NCBI GenBank assembly: GCA_030765065.1
Contig: CM060978.1
Coordinates: 54,216,421 to 54,280,420 of the forward strand
Reading direction: 5' to 3'
DNA from: Deroplatys truncata
Taxonomy: Eukaryota; Arthropoda; Insecta; Mantodea; Mantidae
Length of the DNA stretch: 64,000 bases
Shown: one piece after another, positions 10,603 through 22,583 of the stretch
How the letters are laid out: each line of letters opens with the position of its first letter
Position numbering within the stretch: position 1 is the first letter of the stretch
Made by a program: the position numbers and the translations under genes
Notes under the pieces: generated by a model
What the model was told of the DNA's origin: nothing
The model's input: the letters and a program-made list of their open reading frames with translations, nothing else
The model's database searches: none

Positions 10603-12063
10603 ATATGCTATTGCATAAAGGTACTATGTCGCTTGAAACACAGTTTTAAAAAAAATAGAACTGCCTAGCACAATAATTAAGGAATACAGAATAACAAAAA
10701 TGATATTGGATAATTTTCTGATAATGAGAAATAGCTCTTGTACACGCAACTACTCGTAAATGAAATAATTTAACTGTACAAAAATTATTGAAATTCGACT
10801 AACTTGAAGAACTTTCTGAAATAAAAATAGTCAGTTTAAAAATATTTCAGTTTGTTATACATGCAAAATCAGAATTTTTGATATGTCACTTTACATTTTC
10901 TTTATAAAATATGTTTATATTATCAGAACATATAGTCCTGCTGTATAAATTTTTAAGCTTCAAAATGTGAGCAGAATAAAATCTATACATAAAAATTAAC
11001 ATAAATCTCTGGGACATAGCGTAAATTTTCGAGCATCCTTTATCTTAGAATTAAAACTAATGAAATTGAGTCACACACACACATAACACACACACACACA
11101 CACTTTTCTATCTTACTCAGTTTTTATTGCAGTTTTACTGGATATGTTAGAGGGGAAATGTGTGAAACTCTAAGGTGCCATTTAAACAGCAAGACTGACA
11201 TTTCATTCTAAGCGGAGAAGTGAGAGAGCTGCGTTGCCACACTATATTAGAGCACGTGTCAGCTGTTCAGTAACACGCCGAATAGCCAACAGCTCTCTGG
11301 GACGTAACGCTAGTGAGCAGTAGTAAACTACGCCAACATGGCAGCGTGTTACCCCTCAAAGTTCAGCTTGTAGGCAAAGGGAAAGGAGGGTGGCGGCACC
11401 TTAATGGCTAGAGCAACAGTGAAGGAGACGTTGCCATGAAAACATACCCCTCTAAGAAGTGTCAGAAGTGACATGTTATTTAATTCTACCGTGTCTGACA
11501 GATGAAAGGTGTGTTCAACCATTCCATTCATCGAGGTGCTCATCACAACACACCAGGGTGATTCGTCCATAAGAGCTGCAGCACTCCCACTTTAACAGAC
11601 ATTTATTTAAGAGGATTGTTTGCATTTATATAATATGCACACACGTGCACGTGAAAACTCGCTAACTCAGCAATATTTGACTGTTCTGGCATCTCGGTGC
11701 TTCAGCAACTTATATGCACTTTCGTGACGGTGTGAGGACGAAAGGGTGTTGAGAGGTAGTTATAGGAAAGGTACAGCTTGAACAAGTCCACATGGCTGAA
11801 GGCCTTTGCAGACCGGACAGGAAACAAAAGTTTCTCACCACATGGCTCCACCATTCAGCCCCCTCAATGACTGTAATGCTATTGCAAATGGATTCTTTAC
11901 TATCTTAGAATAAATGGCAGATATTTGTTCAGAGACAGCACATTTTAGAGCATTGTAGAATATAACCGATTTACGGTAGGTAAATTCTAAAAATATTAAA
12001 TGTCTAGTTATAAAGTGTATTTATTTACTGATGTTGACTTCTTGTTCCCTTCCTCTTTATTAG
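10603..12063. other. unassigned AT-rich stretch
   Basis: I see no gene or recognised repeat here apart from a CA microsatellite at about 11074-11104. The open frame read on the minus strand at 11349-11570 has no family motif. The block 11140-11570 is richer in GC than its surroundings, and I could not assign it. Confidence 0.5.
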
Positions 12064-12210
12064 TTTCTCTACCACGTAACTAACTAGTAGGTAGAGAAGG
12101 TTTTGCACGACATCCAAAAATTCGATATAGATATTTCACCGGAAATGCATGTTTGAGGCCCCCTGAATCCAAATAAAGCATTTTAAGAAAAATGTCCGGT
12201 ATGCGCGTGC

Positions 12211-12262
<52 letters not shown>

Positions 12263-12733
12263 AGCATAACTCAAAAGTTTGATAAATACCAAACAGTATC
12301 TTCCAAAGATGCTACACGAAGGTTTTCAAGCAAATCCCCCACTCCAAACTACCCTTTACAGGGAACTGTTTCGACTTCTATTTTTCCAAAGAGGACAAAG
12401 ATTTTGATTAAAATCTTGAATTTTCTGGGAATAGCCTTTGAAGTCCTCTTCATTCGGAAGAAATTGTATCTAAGCTTGTATAACTGGTAAACCATAAGCT
12501 ACAGACGAAAACGTACTGCACAATAAATGTAGATCTCTTTAAAACACACAATTTATTTCAAATACTTTTTTGTGGCATAAGACATTTCCGAGATATGCGT
12601 TATTAAAGGTTCGAATTGTTTAACACTTATTCTTTTGAAGTCACGCCGATTTTCAGTTGTTTCTCGCGATGTCATGGTAACGGTGTGGAATTTTAAGGGC
12701 AGCATATAGAGTCCAGTTCTTAAACGCTATATT
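12064..12733 (+). mobile_element. RepA old sub-type, 3' end missing
   Basis: Begins near TTTCTCTACCACGTAACTAA and has the conserved AAAAATTCGATATAG block. A long GT/CG repeat lies at about 12203-12260. It ends with the old-type TTTCTCGCGATGTCATGG and CATATAGAGTCCAGTTC. A younger RepA copy in the same orientation starts directly after it. Confidence 0.65.
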
Positions 12734-13498
12734 ACTTTTTCTACTGCGTATAGTAAGTAGGGGAAGTATTGTATTCCACCCAAAAATTCGATACCGAGAT
12801 TTCACCGGAAATATATGTTTTGAGACCCCCTGAATCAAAATAAAACATTTTTGGAAACATGTCCGTCTGTGTGTCTATGAACAGCATAACTCAGAAACGA
12901 ACAGTTGGATAAACACCAAACTTGGTATTTAGGTTCAGTATCTTCCAGAGATGCTACACGAAGGTTTTCAAGAAAATCCCCCCCACCCCAGATTACCTTT
13001 TACATGGAACATATTTCCAAAACTTTAATTTTCTCAAAAATGGCTCTAACGATTTTGATTAAAATGATATATTTAAGATACTTTCATGACAAATAAAATG
13101 TATATCTTGAATTTTCTGGGAATGTCTCCAAAAGTATTCTTCATTGTGAACGACTTTTGCATAACTGGTAAACCGTAAGTGATAAATAAAATTTTACTAC
13201 AAAAAATGTAGATCGCGTTAAAATACATAATTTGTCCATTTCTTTTTTGAGTGAACCATTTTCGAGATATTGCTTGTTATTCCCTTAAATTTTCCAATAG
13301 TTATACTTTTTCTCAAATTCTACATAGCAACCAGCACTTAAAATACTTGACTATCGCTTAAAGCCTAGCAATTCCCCTTGCATCTACAAATTTGAATAAG
13401 ATTAACATCTCGATTAACATGAAGCACATGGAGAATAAGCGTTTGCAAAAATAGTTTGTACAAGAGTAGAGAAAGTAATGTGAGTGTAACACATCAGA
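12734..13498 (+). mobile_element. RepA copy, full length
   Basis: Runs from ACTTTTTCTACTGCGTATAG to CACATCAGA and a T run. It has almost no microsatellite (only GTCTGTGTGTC) and a short internal gap near 13310-13380. It directly follows the older copy at 12064-12733. Confidence 0.75.
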
Positions 13499-13989
13499 TT
13501 TTTTTTATATAACATATGACTTTAAGGCCCTAATCGGTTTTGGTGAAACATGGAAACTGCAATATCGTTTTGCAGTCACTATATGTGTGCTCAAAGTCCC
13601 GAGTCTTTTAAAATGGGAAGGAAAATTATGCATTATAAGCTAGATTGAGATTAATTTCCTACAGGACCGAGTTACGTTGTTTACTTTTTGGAAGACGGGG
13701 CCGATTTGGGATTCTAAGGTAGAAAATGGGACCAAGATGGGTTTCACTGGTTTATTTCATAGCCCCGGCTGTTGTAAATGAAAACAGGCGACATTGTTCC
13801 CAAAACCTGCCGCGAACGGTAAAAAACCAGTTTTTATTTATGGGTCAGACGTGAGTCCATTTGCAAGCATTAAGCATAAGTTATGGCACATTGGTAAATA
13901 CAGCTGTACCCATTACATTGCAATTAAGCGACACAATGTTACGTAACACTACTAATATTAGTATCTTCGCAAAGGTGAGATTTTATAAT
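13499..13989. other. unassigned stretch
   Basis: Moderately mixed composition, with no open frame, inverted ends or family match that I can see. Confidence 0.4.
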
Positions 13990-14249
13990 TGTCCATGTTT
14001 GTTATAAACATCTTATAATCGTACGATTTGTATCTCTCTTCAACGAACCATTCATACAGAAGCTCATTTTCCTATCTAATTCGTGTTAATCGCGAAAAAC
14101 CTTTATAGAAATACTTGTAGGTAAGAAGAGGGACATAGGAAGTGAAGCGAGTCAAATGCTTAAGAAGCTGATCGCTATATGCTGCTTTGAAATCCCATCC
14201 TTTTTGCATGACCAGGAGAAATAACTAATGGTGACCAGCACCTCAAAAA
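13990..14249 (-). mobile_element. RepA old fragment
   Basis: Minus-oriented remnant of the old sub-type, recognised by CTCATTTTCCTATCTAATTC, GTTAATCGCGA, CGCTATATGCTG and CATGACCAGGAGAAAT. Another RepA copy begins in its A run at about 14250. Confidence 0.5.
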
Positions 14250-14343
14250 TCTTGTGTGTTTCACTCACATGACTTTCTCTAGCCTCTATCGCTTATTAGC
14301 GAGTATACAAATTATTCTTGCGAAGGCTTATTTTCCTATACTT

Positions 14344-15426
14344 TGTCGCGGTAACTTTCGTGTTATCTTATTTGCTGAGCGTCTGTTATTGTTTTACTAT
14401 TTCTAATTTTGAGTTCTTTGTCCTCCGGCTAGCTATTATTACTCAGTCGAGCAAATCTCTTAAAAGGGTGTGTAAACGGAAAGGAGTTGTTACTAAAAGA
14501 TAACACTGATAAAAGAATTTATTTTTACACTTTTATTGCCGTCACACTATTAATTTCACATATTTACTCTTGATACACGCCCGACTGAAACTGTTATATT
14601 TTCGAATGTAACTATAATCACTTATTTGCCGCACATTATTAATTCGCGTATTTCACATTTTGTAACTAACTTTACGACGCGAGAGATTCTGTAGAACTGC
14701 GCGACGTGTAACCCGTGAATGATTCTGTTGAACTGCGCGACGTTTGCCTTGTGAATTATTCTGTAGAACTGCGCGACGTCTAACCCGTGAATGATTCTGT
14801 TGAACTGCGCGACGTCTAACCCGTGAATGATTCTGTAGAACTGCGCGACGTTTGCCTTGTGAATTATTCTGTAGAACTGCGCGACGTTTGCCTTGTGAAT
14901 TATTCTGTTGAACTGCGCGACGTGTAACCCGCGAATGATTCTGTTGGACTGCGCGACGTTTGCCTTGTGAATTACTCTGTTGAACTGCGCGACGTGTAAC
15001 CCGCGAATGATTCTGTTGGACTGTGCGTTACCCGTCTCTGGCTCGGAATTTATACTCCCTCACCCCGATATGCCTAAAGATTATAATCGAGCTGCTCTTG
15101 GTTAATAAAACGCGCCAACATTAGCGTCTATTTTTATATCCAATCAAAATTACGAACACATATGCTCTAGGGAAGATATTCCCTCCATTTCTAAAGAAAA
15201 GCGCGCTACTCTGACGACATTTGCTTGTCTCTTCTAATTAATAAACAACTCACCCCCTCGCTCATTGTTACCCGCTCTTATTGTCAGTTTCAGCGAGGCC
15301 GTGTAAACTTATTTCCTAACAATGCTTATGGTTAACAAACATCTCAAATCATTGTCATACAATAATGTTAATTTACACTACAATCACTCGGTCATTCACA
15401 GTGTTGTGATATAAAATACTGCCTCA
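14344..15426 (-). mobile_element. RepC solo LTR with ACTT target duplication
   Basis: A 1,083-base LTR, sense on the minus strand, starting TGAGGCAGTATTTTATATCA and ending CCGCGACA. ACTT at 14340-14343 and 15427-15430 flanks it as a perfect 4-bp duplication. In sense order it has a TATAAATTC promoter box near 15050, an array of 36-bp repeats and AATAAA signals. No internal element sequence is attached, so it is a recombined solo LTR. The 4-bp duplication and TG..CA ends fit Ty3/Gypsy elements. A fossil. Confidence 0.8.
14685..15028. repeat. 36-bp minisatellite inside the RepC LTR
   Basis: Nine full 36-bp units and part of a tenth share the core CTGTTGAACTGCGCGACG or CTGTAGAACTGCGCGACG. Units end either in TAACCCGTGAAT or in TTGCCTTGTGAAT, and the two types are mixed. 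The related LTR at 52361-53189 has only about two to three units in the same place. Confidence 0.9.
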
Positions 15427-15974
15427 ACTTCAATTTAATCGAGATAAACCTTAATGTTTAAGAATTGGACGCTATGTGCTGGCCTTAAAATTCCACACTG
15501 TTTCCATGACATCACGAGAAACAACTGCAAATGGACAAGACTTTAAAAGAATGGCTAAGTATTGAAAAATTCGAACCATTAATGATGGATATTCGGAAAT
15601 GGCTTATGCCACAAAAGTCATTTGAAATAAATTGTGTAGTACATATTCATCTATCGCTCAACACTTATCAGTTATACAAGATTATACAAAATTCCTTCCG
15701 AATGAAGAGGACTTCACAGGCTATTCCCAGAAAATTGAGAATATACATTTTATTTGTCATTCAAATATCTTTAATATATATCATTTCAATTAAAATATTT
15801 AAAGACTTTTTAGAACATAAAAAAATCATGTAAAGGGCACTTTGGGGTGGAGGGATTTTTTGAAAATCTTCGTGTCGCTTCTTTGGAAGGTACTAAACCC
15901 ACATACTAAGTTTGCTGTTTATCGTTTTGAGTTGTGCTGTTGACACACACACACGCACACACTTCCCAATTTTT

Positions 15975-16839
15975 ACTTTCTCTACTACGTATAGTAAGTA
16001 GGGGAAGTATTGCATTCCACCCAAAAATTCGATACCGAGATTTCACCGGAAATACATGTTTTGAGACCTCCTGAATCCAAAAAAAAGCATTTTTGGAAAC
16101 ATGTCCGTGTGTGTGTCTGTGTGTGTGTGTGTGTATGTGTGTGTGTCTGTGAACAGCATAACTCAAAAACGAACAGTCGGATAAGCACCAAACTTGGTAT
16201 TTAGGTTCAGTATCTTCCAGAGATGCGACACGAAGGTTTTCAAGAAAATCCCCCCACCCCAGACTACCCTTTACATGGAAGATTTTTCGAAAATTTTAAT
16301 TTTCTCAAAAATGGCTCTAACGATTTTGATGAAAATATCATATGTTTAAGATGTCATGAGAAATGAAATGTATATCTCGAATTTTCTGGGAATGTCTCCA
16401 AAAGTATTCTTCATTGTGAACGACTTTTGCATAACTGGTAAACCATAAGAGATAGACAAAATTTTACTACACAAAAAATGTAGATCGCGTTAAAATACAC
16501 AACTTATGTCATATACATTTCTTTGTTGAGTGAACCGTTTTCGAGATATTGCTTGTTATTTCCTTAAATTTTCCAATACTTATACTTTTTCTCAAATTCG
16601 TTATTCATTTTTTTTATGTCCTGGACATGCAAAGAGAATGGAATGCGCCACATAGCAACCAGCGTTAAAATATTTGACTATCGCTTAAAAGCTACGATAT
16701 TTCCCTTGCATCTACAAGAAAATTACCAATAAGATTGACATCTCGATATCTCAATTAACTTGAAACATATGGAGAATAGGCGTTTGTAAAATTAGATTGT
16801 ACAAGAGTAGAGAAAGTCATGTGAGTGTAACACATCAGA
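15975..16839 (+). mobile_element. RepA copy, full length
   Basis: Runs from ACTTTCTCTACTACGTATAG to CACATCAGA and a T run. A TG microsatellite lies at about 16107-16150. It has the sub-type with GTCCTGGACATGCAAAGAG and ATGGAATGCGCCACATAGC, and it is very similar to the units at 41365-43533. Confidence 0.85.
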
Positions 16840-16916
16840 TTTTTTTAAATGGGAACCTACAATTAGGTTGAAATTAAATTAATCCTAAAATGACCGTCAC
16901 CACGTCTTTCTGTCGT

Positions 16917-17230
16917 CCTCCGTTGTGTAATGGTTACTATGCTAGCCTCTAGTTCACGAGGTCGCTGATTCAAACCCGGCGGAGGGTGATGGATTTTTTC
17001 GGGCGTAAAAATCCTTCGCATGGCTTCCTTCGGAAGGGAAGTAAAGCCGGTTGCCCCGTGTCTGGATTTACGGCACGTAAAAGAACCTCAAGCCTGATAA
17101 AGAGGCCTCTGAGCAAAATGACCGGTTTTTCACGCCCAATATAGAATGGGACGCTAAGAACCATAGTAGTTAAAGAGCGTCCATAAATATAACTCAATTT
17201 AACCACGTCTTCCAAATAAAATACGACTAA
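16917..17230 (+). mobile_element. tRNA-derived SINE
   Basis: The head at 16917-16985 resembles a tRNA. CCTCCG pairs with CGGAGG at the ends, TGTGTAATGGTTACTATGC fits the A box, and GATTCAAACCC (16967-16977) fits the B box of an RNA polymerase III promoter. The tail continues with GGAAGGGAAGTAAAGCCGGT and TTTACGGCACGTAAAAGAAC. It is not a tRNA gene, because the helices are imperfect and the tail is long. The right edge near 17230 is approximate. Confidence 0.6.
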
Positions 17231-17984
17231 TGGCATTTACTTTCCCCTATAATATCAAGCAAGTTTTATCCCACGCATTTCTTTTTACAACGCTTAGTTT
17301 TGGAGATATTGTACAGTCTCAACTTAAATGGTCCACCCTGTATAGTATAATATATTAGTACAGTTATGGTAATGATGTCTGCGGTTAGTCAGAAAATGTA
17401 CATTATCTCGATGACAGTTAATTTGCGGACCACTTTTCGAGTATGCTTCTTTTAGTTAACTTTTGGAACATGTAATACATAATAAACTGGATCATACTTA
17501 ACACAACCCATACTATGTTTTTGCCAGAGAAGCGAATCTTCATCACTTAACTTAATGGTAAAAGGCGAATTTAGGAGAAATTAAACAGGGAAACACCTCT
17601 ATACCTTTTATTCTGTAAACCCTGAGTTACGTATAAATACATAGACAAGAAATGTAAGAATTAAACGTAATTGTTGATACGGATTGATGATTGGAAAGAA
17701 AAGTAAATGACATTTGAAAGTTTCACTCACTGTCGTACATGGGACAATTTTCACGACTGTCATATAATTATTACTATCATCCACGAGTTGAACACAACAT
17801 GTTATGTAATCCTAGCATTATAACTCGTAGGAAATAATAAGGCGTCCATAGCTGACATAAGTGAGAGCACCTTCATATGTTCGCAAATGAGACATTAGCT
17901 TCTCTCTCTGTATTTCATATGTTATTACCGCGTTGAACCGATAAAGAAGACAGCCACATATATGCATTCCCTTCCTGGGAGATA
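17231..17984. other. unassigned stretch
   Basis: AT-rich, with no supported coding frame or repeat. The short open frame at 17818-18012 read on the minus strand has no family motif. Confidence 0.4.
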
Positions 17985-18835
17985 ATGAAATGGGGTTAAG
18001 GGCGCTAAACATCGACGGTCATCAGCGCCCTTACAACATGTAAAATTTAAAAGACTAAAACTAAAAAAACGGGACCCAAACCCGCGTAGTCGAAAAAACT
18101 AAAACATGGCAACTAATGCTAAAACCGCCACACTAAAAATCTGGCAAATAAAACAATAAAAGCGCAAAACGACGTGTCAAGAACTGTAGAAGTCAAGGGA
18201 CCAGAGCGTCGTATGTCCCCGGTGGGAGAAGACCCCCCATTAAAACAGACAATATAAAATCACAAAACTAAAGGACGCTCAGCGCATCAAATGCGCTTAC
18301 TAAAACCGCTGTCACTGATAAAACGTAAAAGACATTCTACAGCATGCGCGTCGTCTGCCAAAACATTGGCTATGACAACAGGCAGACACACACGAACGCG
18401 CAATGGAGCTAAAACTTGACACTCAGCTAAGATGTGACGCACCGTTAAGGGCGCATCACACTGCTCACAGAGTGGTGCGGGGTCACCACTGAGCAGGTGC
18501 TTATGGCTAAAAAGGCAATGACCGATACGTAAATGAGCTAAAATTACCTCTTCCCGACGACACGAACGAGAAGAGGTACCCCAGACTAACGGAAGAGGTT
18601 TAACTTGTTCCCCCGGAGCCAAAGCGAGAGGATGCTGTGACGTAAAATAACACACAAATCTGACGAGGGAACAACAGAGGTACAAAATCTGGTTGATAAA
18701 ATCGCCGATTTGGCGGCGGCGTCAGCAGACTCGTTCCCTGAGATGCCCACATGACCCGGAATCCACACAAAGTTGACGCTGGTACAAGAAACACCGAGCG
18801 TTCCTGGGAGAGAAGTGAGCAAGTGTTAAGGACTG
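17985..18835 (-). mobile_element. 5'-truncated LINE with RNase H domain (I/Jockey superfamily)
   Basis: Minus-strand remnant of the 3' part of a non-LTR retrotransposon. Near 18800-18700 it gives VNFVWIPGHVGISGNESADA, the RNase H motif with the conserved HVG and the NE.AD active-site Asp. In a neighbouring frame it continues as VILAHLRIGHCLFSHKHLLS and a Cys/His segment (CEQCDAPLTVRHILAEC). The frame change shows it is a pseudogene. The reverse transcriptase is absent, so the copy is 5' truncated. Its 3' UTR, at the left edge, ends in a perfect 10-bp hairpin. Confidence 0.8.
17997..18033 (-). other. hairpin in the LINE 3' UTR
   Basis: TAAGGGCGCT (17997-18006) and AGCGCCCTTA (18024-18033) are perfect inverted repeats around a 17-base loop, at the 3' end of the LINE. 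Such structures can serve as recognition sites for a LINE's own reverse transcriptase; that role is inferred here. Confidence 0.7.
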
Positions 18836-19069
18836 TGATGTAGCCATGGTAAGTAATTATAAATTCAGATCTTAATTATTATGTAATTAATAATTTATAG
18901 ATATGGCAGTCTTGTGCGACACGTCTGAATGAACTCAAGTCCACGGGCTCTTCCACTTATCGGACATGTGGCAGCGAACTTCAGTAAGCTGTTATTGCTT
19001 CTTGTGTATAGACGCGCGACGCGTGTGTATTTGTGTGCGATTGAATTATCGGATTATTACAACCCAGAA

Positions 19070-19510
19070 ATGGTACTCAAATTCTCGCTTGAACAGACTT
19101 TTTATGTATGACACGTCTGTGAAAACCGACTCGTGTAGAAAGGTGTGTAGGTAATTTCACGATAAATTTCCTGGTGTTCCAGTTCCGAGTAGAGAAGCAG
19201 TTAGATATTTAGTGAATAAAGTGAAGAGAACGGGATCATGTTGTAAGTTGTAAAAAGAAACGAAGGGTTCTAAAGGAAGAAAAACTAAAGGGTTATGGCC
19301 GGCTCGATCGCCGCATCCTACTGGGTGTGCTTTTATCTGTGGGGAACTCTCAAAAATAGTCTATAGGAATAATCCTCCCACCATAGACGATCTTAAAAAC
19401 AATTTAAGAACAAAAATTAGAGAAATTACGCAACAAAAACTTAGCGTGTGAATGGTAATTTCATCAGAAGGTGCCAAGAATATTTATCTGCCGAAGGACA
19501 CCACTTTCAA
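19070..19510 (+). pseudogene. mariner-like transposase, internally deleted
   Basis: The start MVLKFSLEQ is followed, after a frameshift, by YDTSVKTDSCRKVC and then KFPGVPVPSREAVRYLVNKV. This resembles the helix-turn-helix N-terminus of DUF4817-type mariner-like transposases of arthropods. It then jumps within a few dozen codons to a C-terminal segment, WPARS..., then NNPPTIDDLKNNLRTKIREI and QKLSV. The catalytic core with its first two Asp residues is missing, so a large central deletion has occurred. Upstream sequence from 18840 may include the element's left end, but I could not define inverted ends. Confidence 0.7.
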
Positions 19511-19734
19511 CACAAATTGTGAAAAAGATTAGTACTGATAAAATAAAAAGTAATTATGTTTGTTCAATAGGTAATCAATATGTCGTAATAATCATCATAA
19601 ATCAGTAATAATATGGTATCAGTATCAACAATGAGAATAATAAACAGATACACTGAATATAGCGGGCGGAACATGCATCGCGACTACCGGCCAGATGGCT
19701 GAGGGACTGCTCTGTACTTAAACGTTTTCAGAAA

Positions 19735-20475
19735 CAGCAACGTTACACATTTCGTTATAGATACAAAGAGAACAGCCACAGTCAAGTATTTAAGAACTGG
19801 ACGCTATATGCTGGCCTTAAAATTCCATACTGTTTCCATGCAATCGTGAGAAACAGCTGAAAATCGTCAAGACTTGAAAAAGAAGGCAAAGTATTGAACA
19901 ATTCGAACCATTAGTAATGGATATCTTAGAAATGACTTATGCAACAAACAACTTTATTTGAAATAAATTGTGTGGTTTAAAGAGATCTACACTTTGTGTA
20001 GTACGTTTTCGTTTATCGCTTAACGTTTACCAGTTATACAAGATTAGATAAAATTCTTTCCGAATGAATAGGATTTCAGAGACCATTCCTGGAAAATTCA
20101 ATATATATATTTTGTTTATCATGTAATTATCTTTAATATGTGATGTTTTTATCAAAATCGTTAAGAGCCATTTTTAGAAAATAAAAAATGATAAAAAATG
20201 TTCCATGTAATGGGTAGCAGAGATTGGGGGCATTTTCTTTAGAATCTTTTTTGTCGCAGCTTTGGAAGGCACTATATTTAAATACCAAGTTTGGTATTTA
20301 TCCGACTTTTCATTTTTGAGTTATGCTATTCAGTCACACACATGACCTTTTTCAAAAAAGGCCTTTATTTAGCTTCGGGGGCCTCAAAACATGTATATTT
20401 CCGATGAAATCTCGACATCGAATTTTTGGGTGGAATACAATACTTCCCCTACTTGCCCTACGTAGTAGTAAAAGT
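19735..20475 (-). mobile_element. RepA old sub-type, sense 3' end missing
   Basis: Minus-oriented copy with TTTAAGAACTGGACGCTATA, the TTTCCATGCAATCGTGAGAA block, AATACCAAGTTTGGTATTT and the terminal CGTAGTAGTAAAAGT. The CA tract is short (CAGTCACACACATG). The stretch 19511-19734 before it is unassigned. Confidence 0.7.
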
Positions 20476-20930
20476 AATAAACGTTCAGAGCTTCCCAGGA
20501 AAACTATTATCCTTCTTTTCGGCTAACACGCTGACCTTCCTGAAAACAATTTTACGGGCAATACAAAATTTGCGCTCAGCTTGTGTAATATATGCTCGTG
20601 ACAAACAAGAATTATACAAGCACTGCAATTTACTTAACATTATCTGTCGTAAAATTTGTTCAGTATTTTCACACTATATTTTCCTTCATAACCGTAAGGT
20701 TTTATTATACTATATTTCACAGAATTAAGTTTTAATGGCATTTTTTAAGGATCCCTAATTCATATAACGATAAAAGAGGCAGTTCACCGTCATGCAGGAA
20801 CAGCATTATCATAGTAAGTTCAGTAGGAATGGTAGTGTAATCTTAGCCTCCAAGCTACGTTTGCGTATGAAGTTCAAGGTGAATGGATCTCATTATTGAC
20901 ATTTAAACTAAAGCTAAATATCTGATGCGT
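20476..20930. other. unassigned stretch
   Basis: AT-rich, between two RepA copies. The open frames are short and show no recognisable motif. Confidence 0.4.
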
Positions 20931-21550
20931 TGCATTCATATCATTTTCTCCAATGACAAGTTCATATAAATCCGTTGTATATTACAGAATTCGTCTAAAA
21001 TGTTATTCTATCCACGATGTATTTTTGCCTAGGAATGATTTTAAACTAAGAAAAAAAAGTGCTTAGTTACAATATGTGGAAACGGCAGTCAAATGTTAAT
21101 TCTTGGGAGGGTAAGAAGAAAGGAATCTCGAACTTTCGAGCATGTCAATTACATAACGCATATGCCTTATTTCGATAACGGCCAACCCTGTGAAAAAAAT
21201 TATTTGACACAAATTGCGTATTTTTACAATTTGTATACCTTTTTGTGTGGTAAGTTCCGGTCTATTTCTTATTGTTTTCTAATTTAAAACATTTTAAAAA
21301 TGTACAAAATTTAACCAAATAAACGGGACTTGACAGGCTATTGACAGAAACATATACATTTTGAAACATATGTTTTAATCAAAATCTTTATTTGTCGCTT
21401 TTGAGAAAATCAAGAACGAAAAAATGTTCTCTGTGGTAAAGGATAGTTTGGAATGGGAGGTTTTCTTTAAAATCTTTGTGTCGCCTATTTAGAAGATACT
21501 TAACTTCAATACCAAGTTTATGGTTTCTTGTTTTTAAAGTTCTCTCCCTC
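20931..21550 (-). mobile_element. RepA old copy, sense 5' end missing
   Basis: Starts TCTGATGCGTTGCATTCATA and keeps the order of the family through TTGAGAAAATCAAGAACG and AAATCTTTGTGTCGCC. It stops where a plus-oriented copy begins near 21554. Confidence 0.65.
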
Positions 21551-21553
21551 CCC

Positions 21554-22360
21554 CTTTCTTTCTCTCATAGTATGTAGGGAAAGTATTGCATTCCACCAAA
21601 AAATTCGATATCGAGATTTCACCGGAAATACACGTTTTGAGGCCCCCTGAACCCAAAAAGGCATTTTTGGGAAAAGGTCTATCTGCGTGGACGTGAACAA
21701 GATAACTCAAAAATGAAACGTGGGATAAATACCAAACTTGGTATTTAGATTTAGTATCTTTTAAAGATGCGACACGAAGGTTTTCAAGAAAATCCCCCCA
21801 CCCCAGACTACCCTTTACATGAAAATTTTGATTTTCTCAAAAATCGCTCTAACGATTTTGATTAAAAAATATATTTAAGATATTTTCAGGCAACTGAAAT
21901 GTATGTTATAAATTTTCTGGGAATGTCCCTAAAAGTCCTCTTCGTTCTAATTGACTTTTGCATAACTGAAAAACCGCGAGAGATAGATAAAATGTTACCA
22001 CACAAAAATTTAGAGCTTATTAAAATACACTTATTACACCATAGACTTTTTTATGGATGAACCATTTCCGAGATATTCCTTGTTATTTGTTTGAATTTTC
22101 CAAACGTATACTTTTTTCTCAGATGGGAATTCGTTATTCGTTTTGTTTATGTCCTGAACATGTAAAGAGAATGGAATGCGCCACATAGCAACCAGCGTTA
22201 AAATATTTGACTATCGCTTAAAAGCTACCATATTCCCCTTGCATCTACAAGAAAATTAGCAATAAGATTAACATCTCGATTAACATGAAGCATATGGAGA
22301 ATAAGCGTTTGTAAAAATAGTTTATACAAGAGTAGGGAAAGGCATGCGAGTGCAACACAT
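21554..22360 (+). mobile_element. RepA copy, near full length
   Basis: Begins around CTTTCTTTCTCTCATAGTAT and has AAAAAATTCGATATCGAGAT and GATGCGACACGAAGG. It ends GGCATGCGAGTGCAACACAT with Ts following. There is no CA tract. Confidence 0.7.
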
Positions 22361-22583
22361 TTTTTTTTCTTTTCTTTTACTTCTGCTTTCCCTTGCAAGA
22401 GCTTTATACTGAGTGATCAGCGTAGAGCAGACAGGTTTCGCGGCTGTTAGCCGTACGGCGGTGCTGCTTGCTATAAGCTCTGAGCGGGTACGAGGACGTC
22501 GTTAGTAAATCATTACGATTTGTCGCTAAGTTATTTCTAACAAAGAAACACAAAGTAAACACTTGAAAACAAAAGTACTTATA
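22361..22583. other. unassigned stretch
   Basis: GC is slightly raised near 22420-22500. No motif recognised. Confidence 0.3.

Larger units (their letters stand above)
14250..15974 (-). mobile_element. RepA old copy interrupted by a RepC solo LTR
   Basis: Pieces 14250-14343 and 15427-15974 form one minus-oriented old RepA. It starts CTTGTGTGTTTCACTCACAT, continues after the LTR with TTTAATCGAGATAAACC, and runs through the ATCTTCGTGTCGC block to the CA tract at 15944-15962. The 5' terminus is absent, because a plus-oriented RepA begins at 15975. Confidence 0.65.

Noticed and set aside
14685-15028. CRISPR array
   Set aside because: The 36-bp units are directly adjacent with no unique spacers, and they lie in an insect LTR.
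16917-16985. A functional tRNA gene
   Set aside because: The acceptor ends pair and the A and B boxes are present, but the other stems are imperfect and the sequence runs on into a SINE body.
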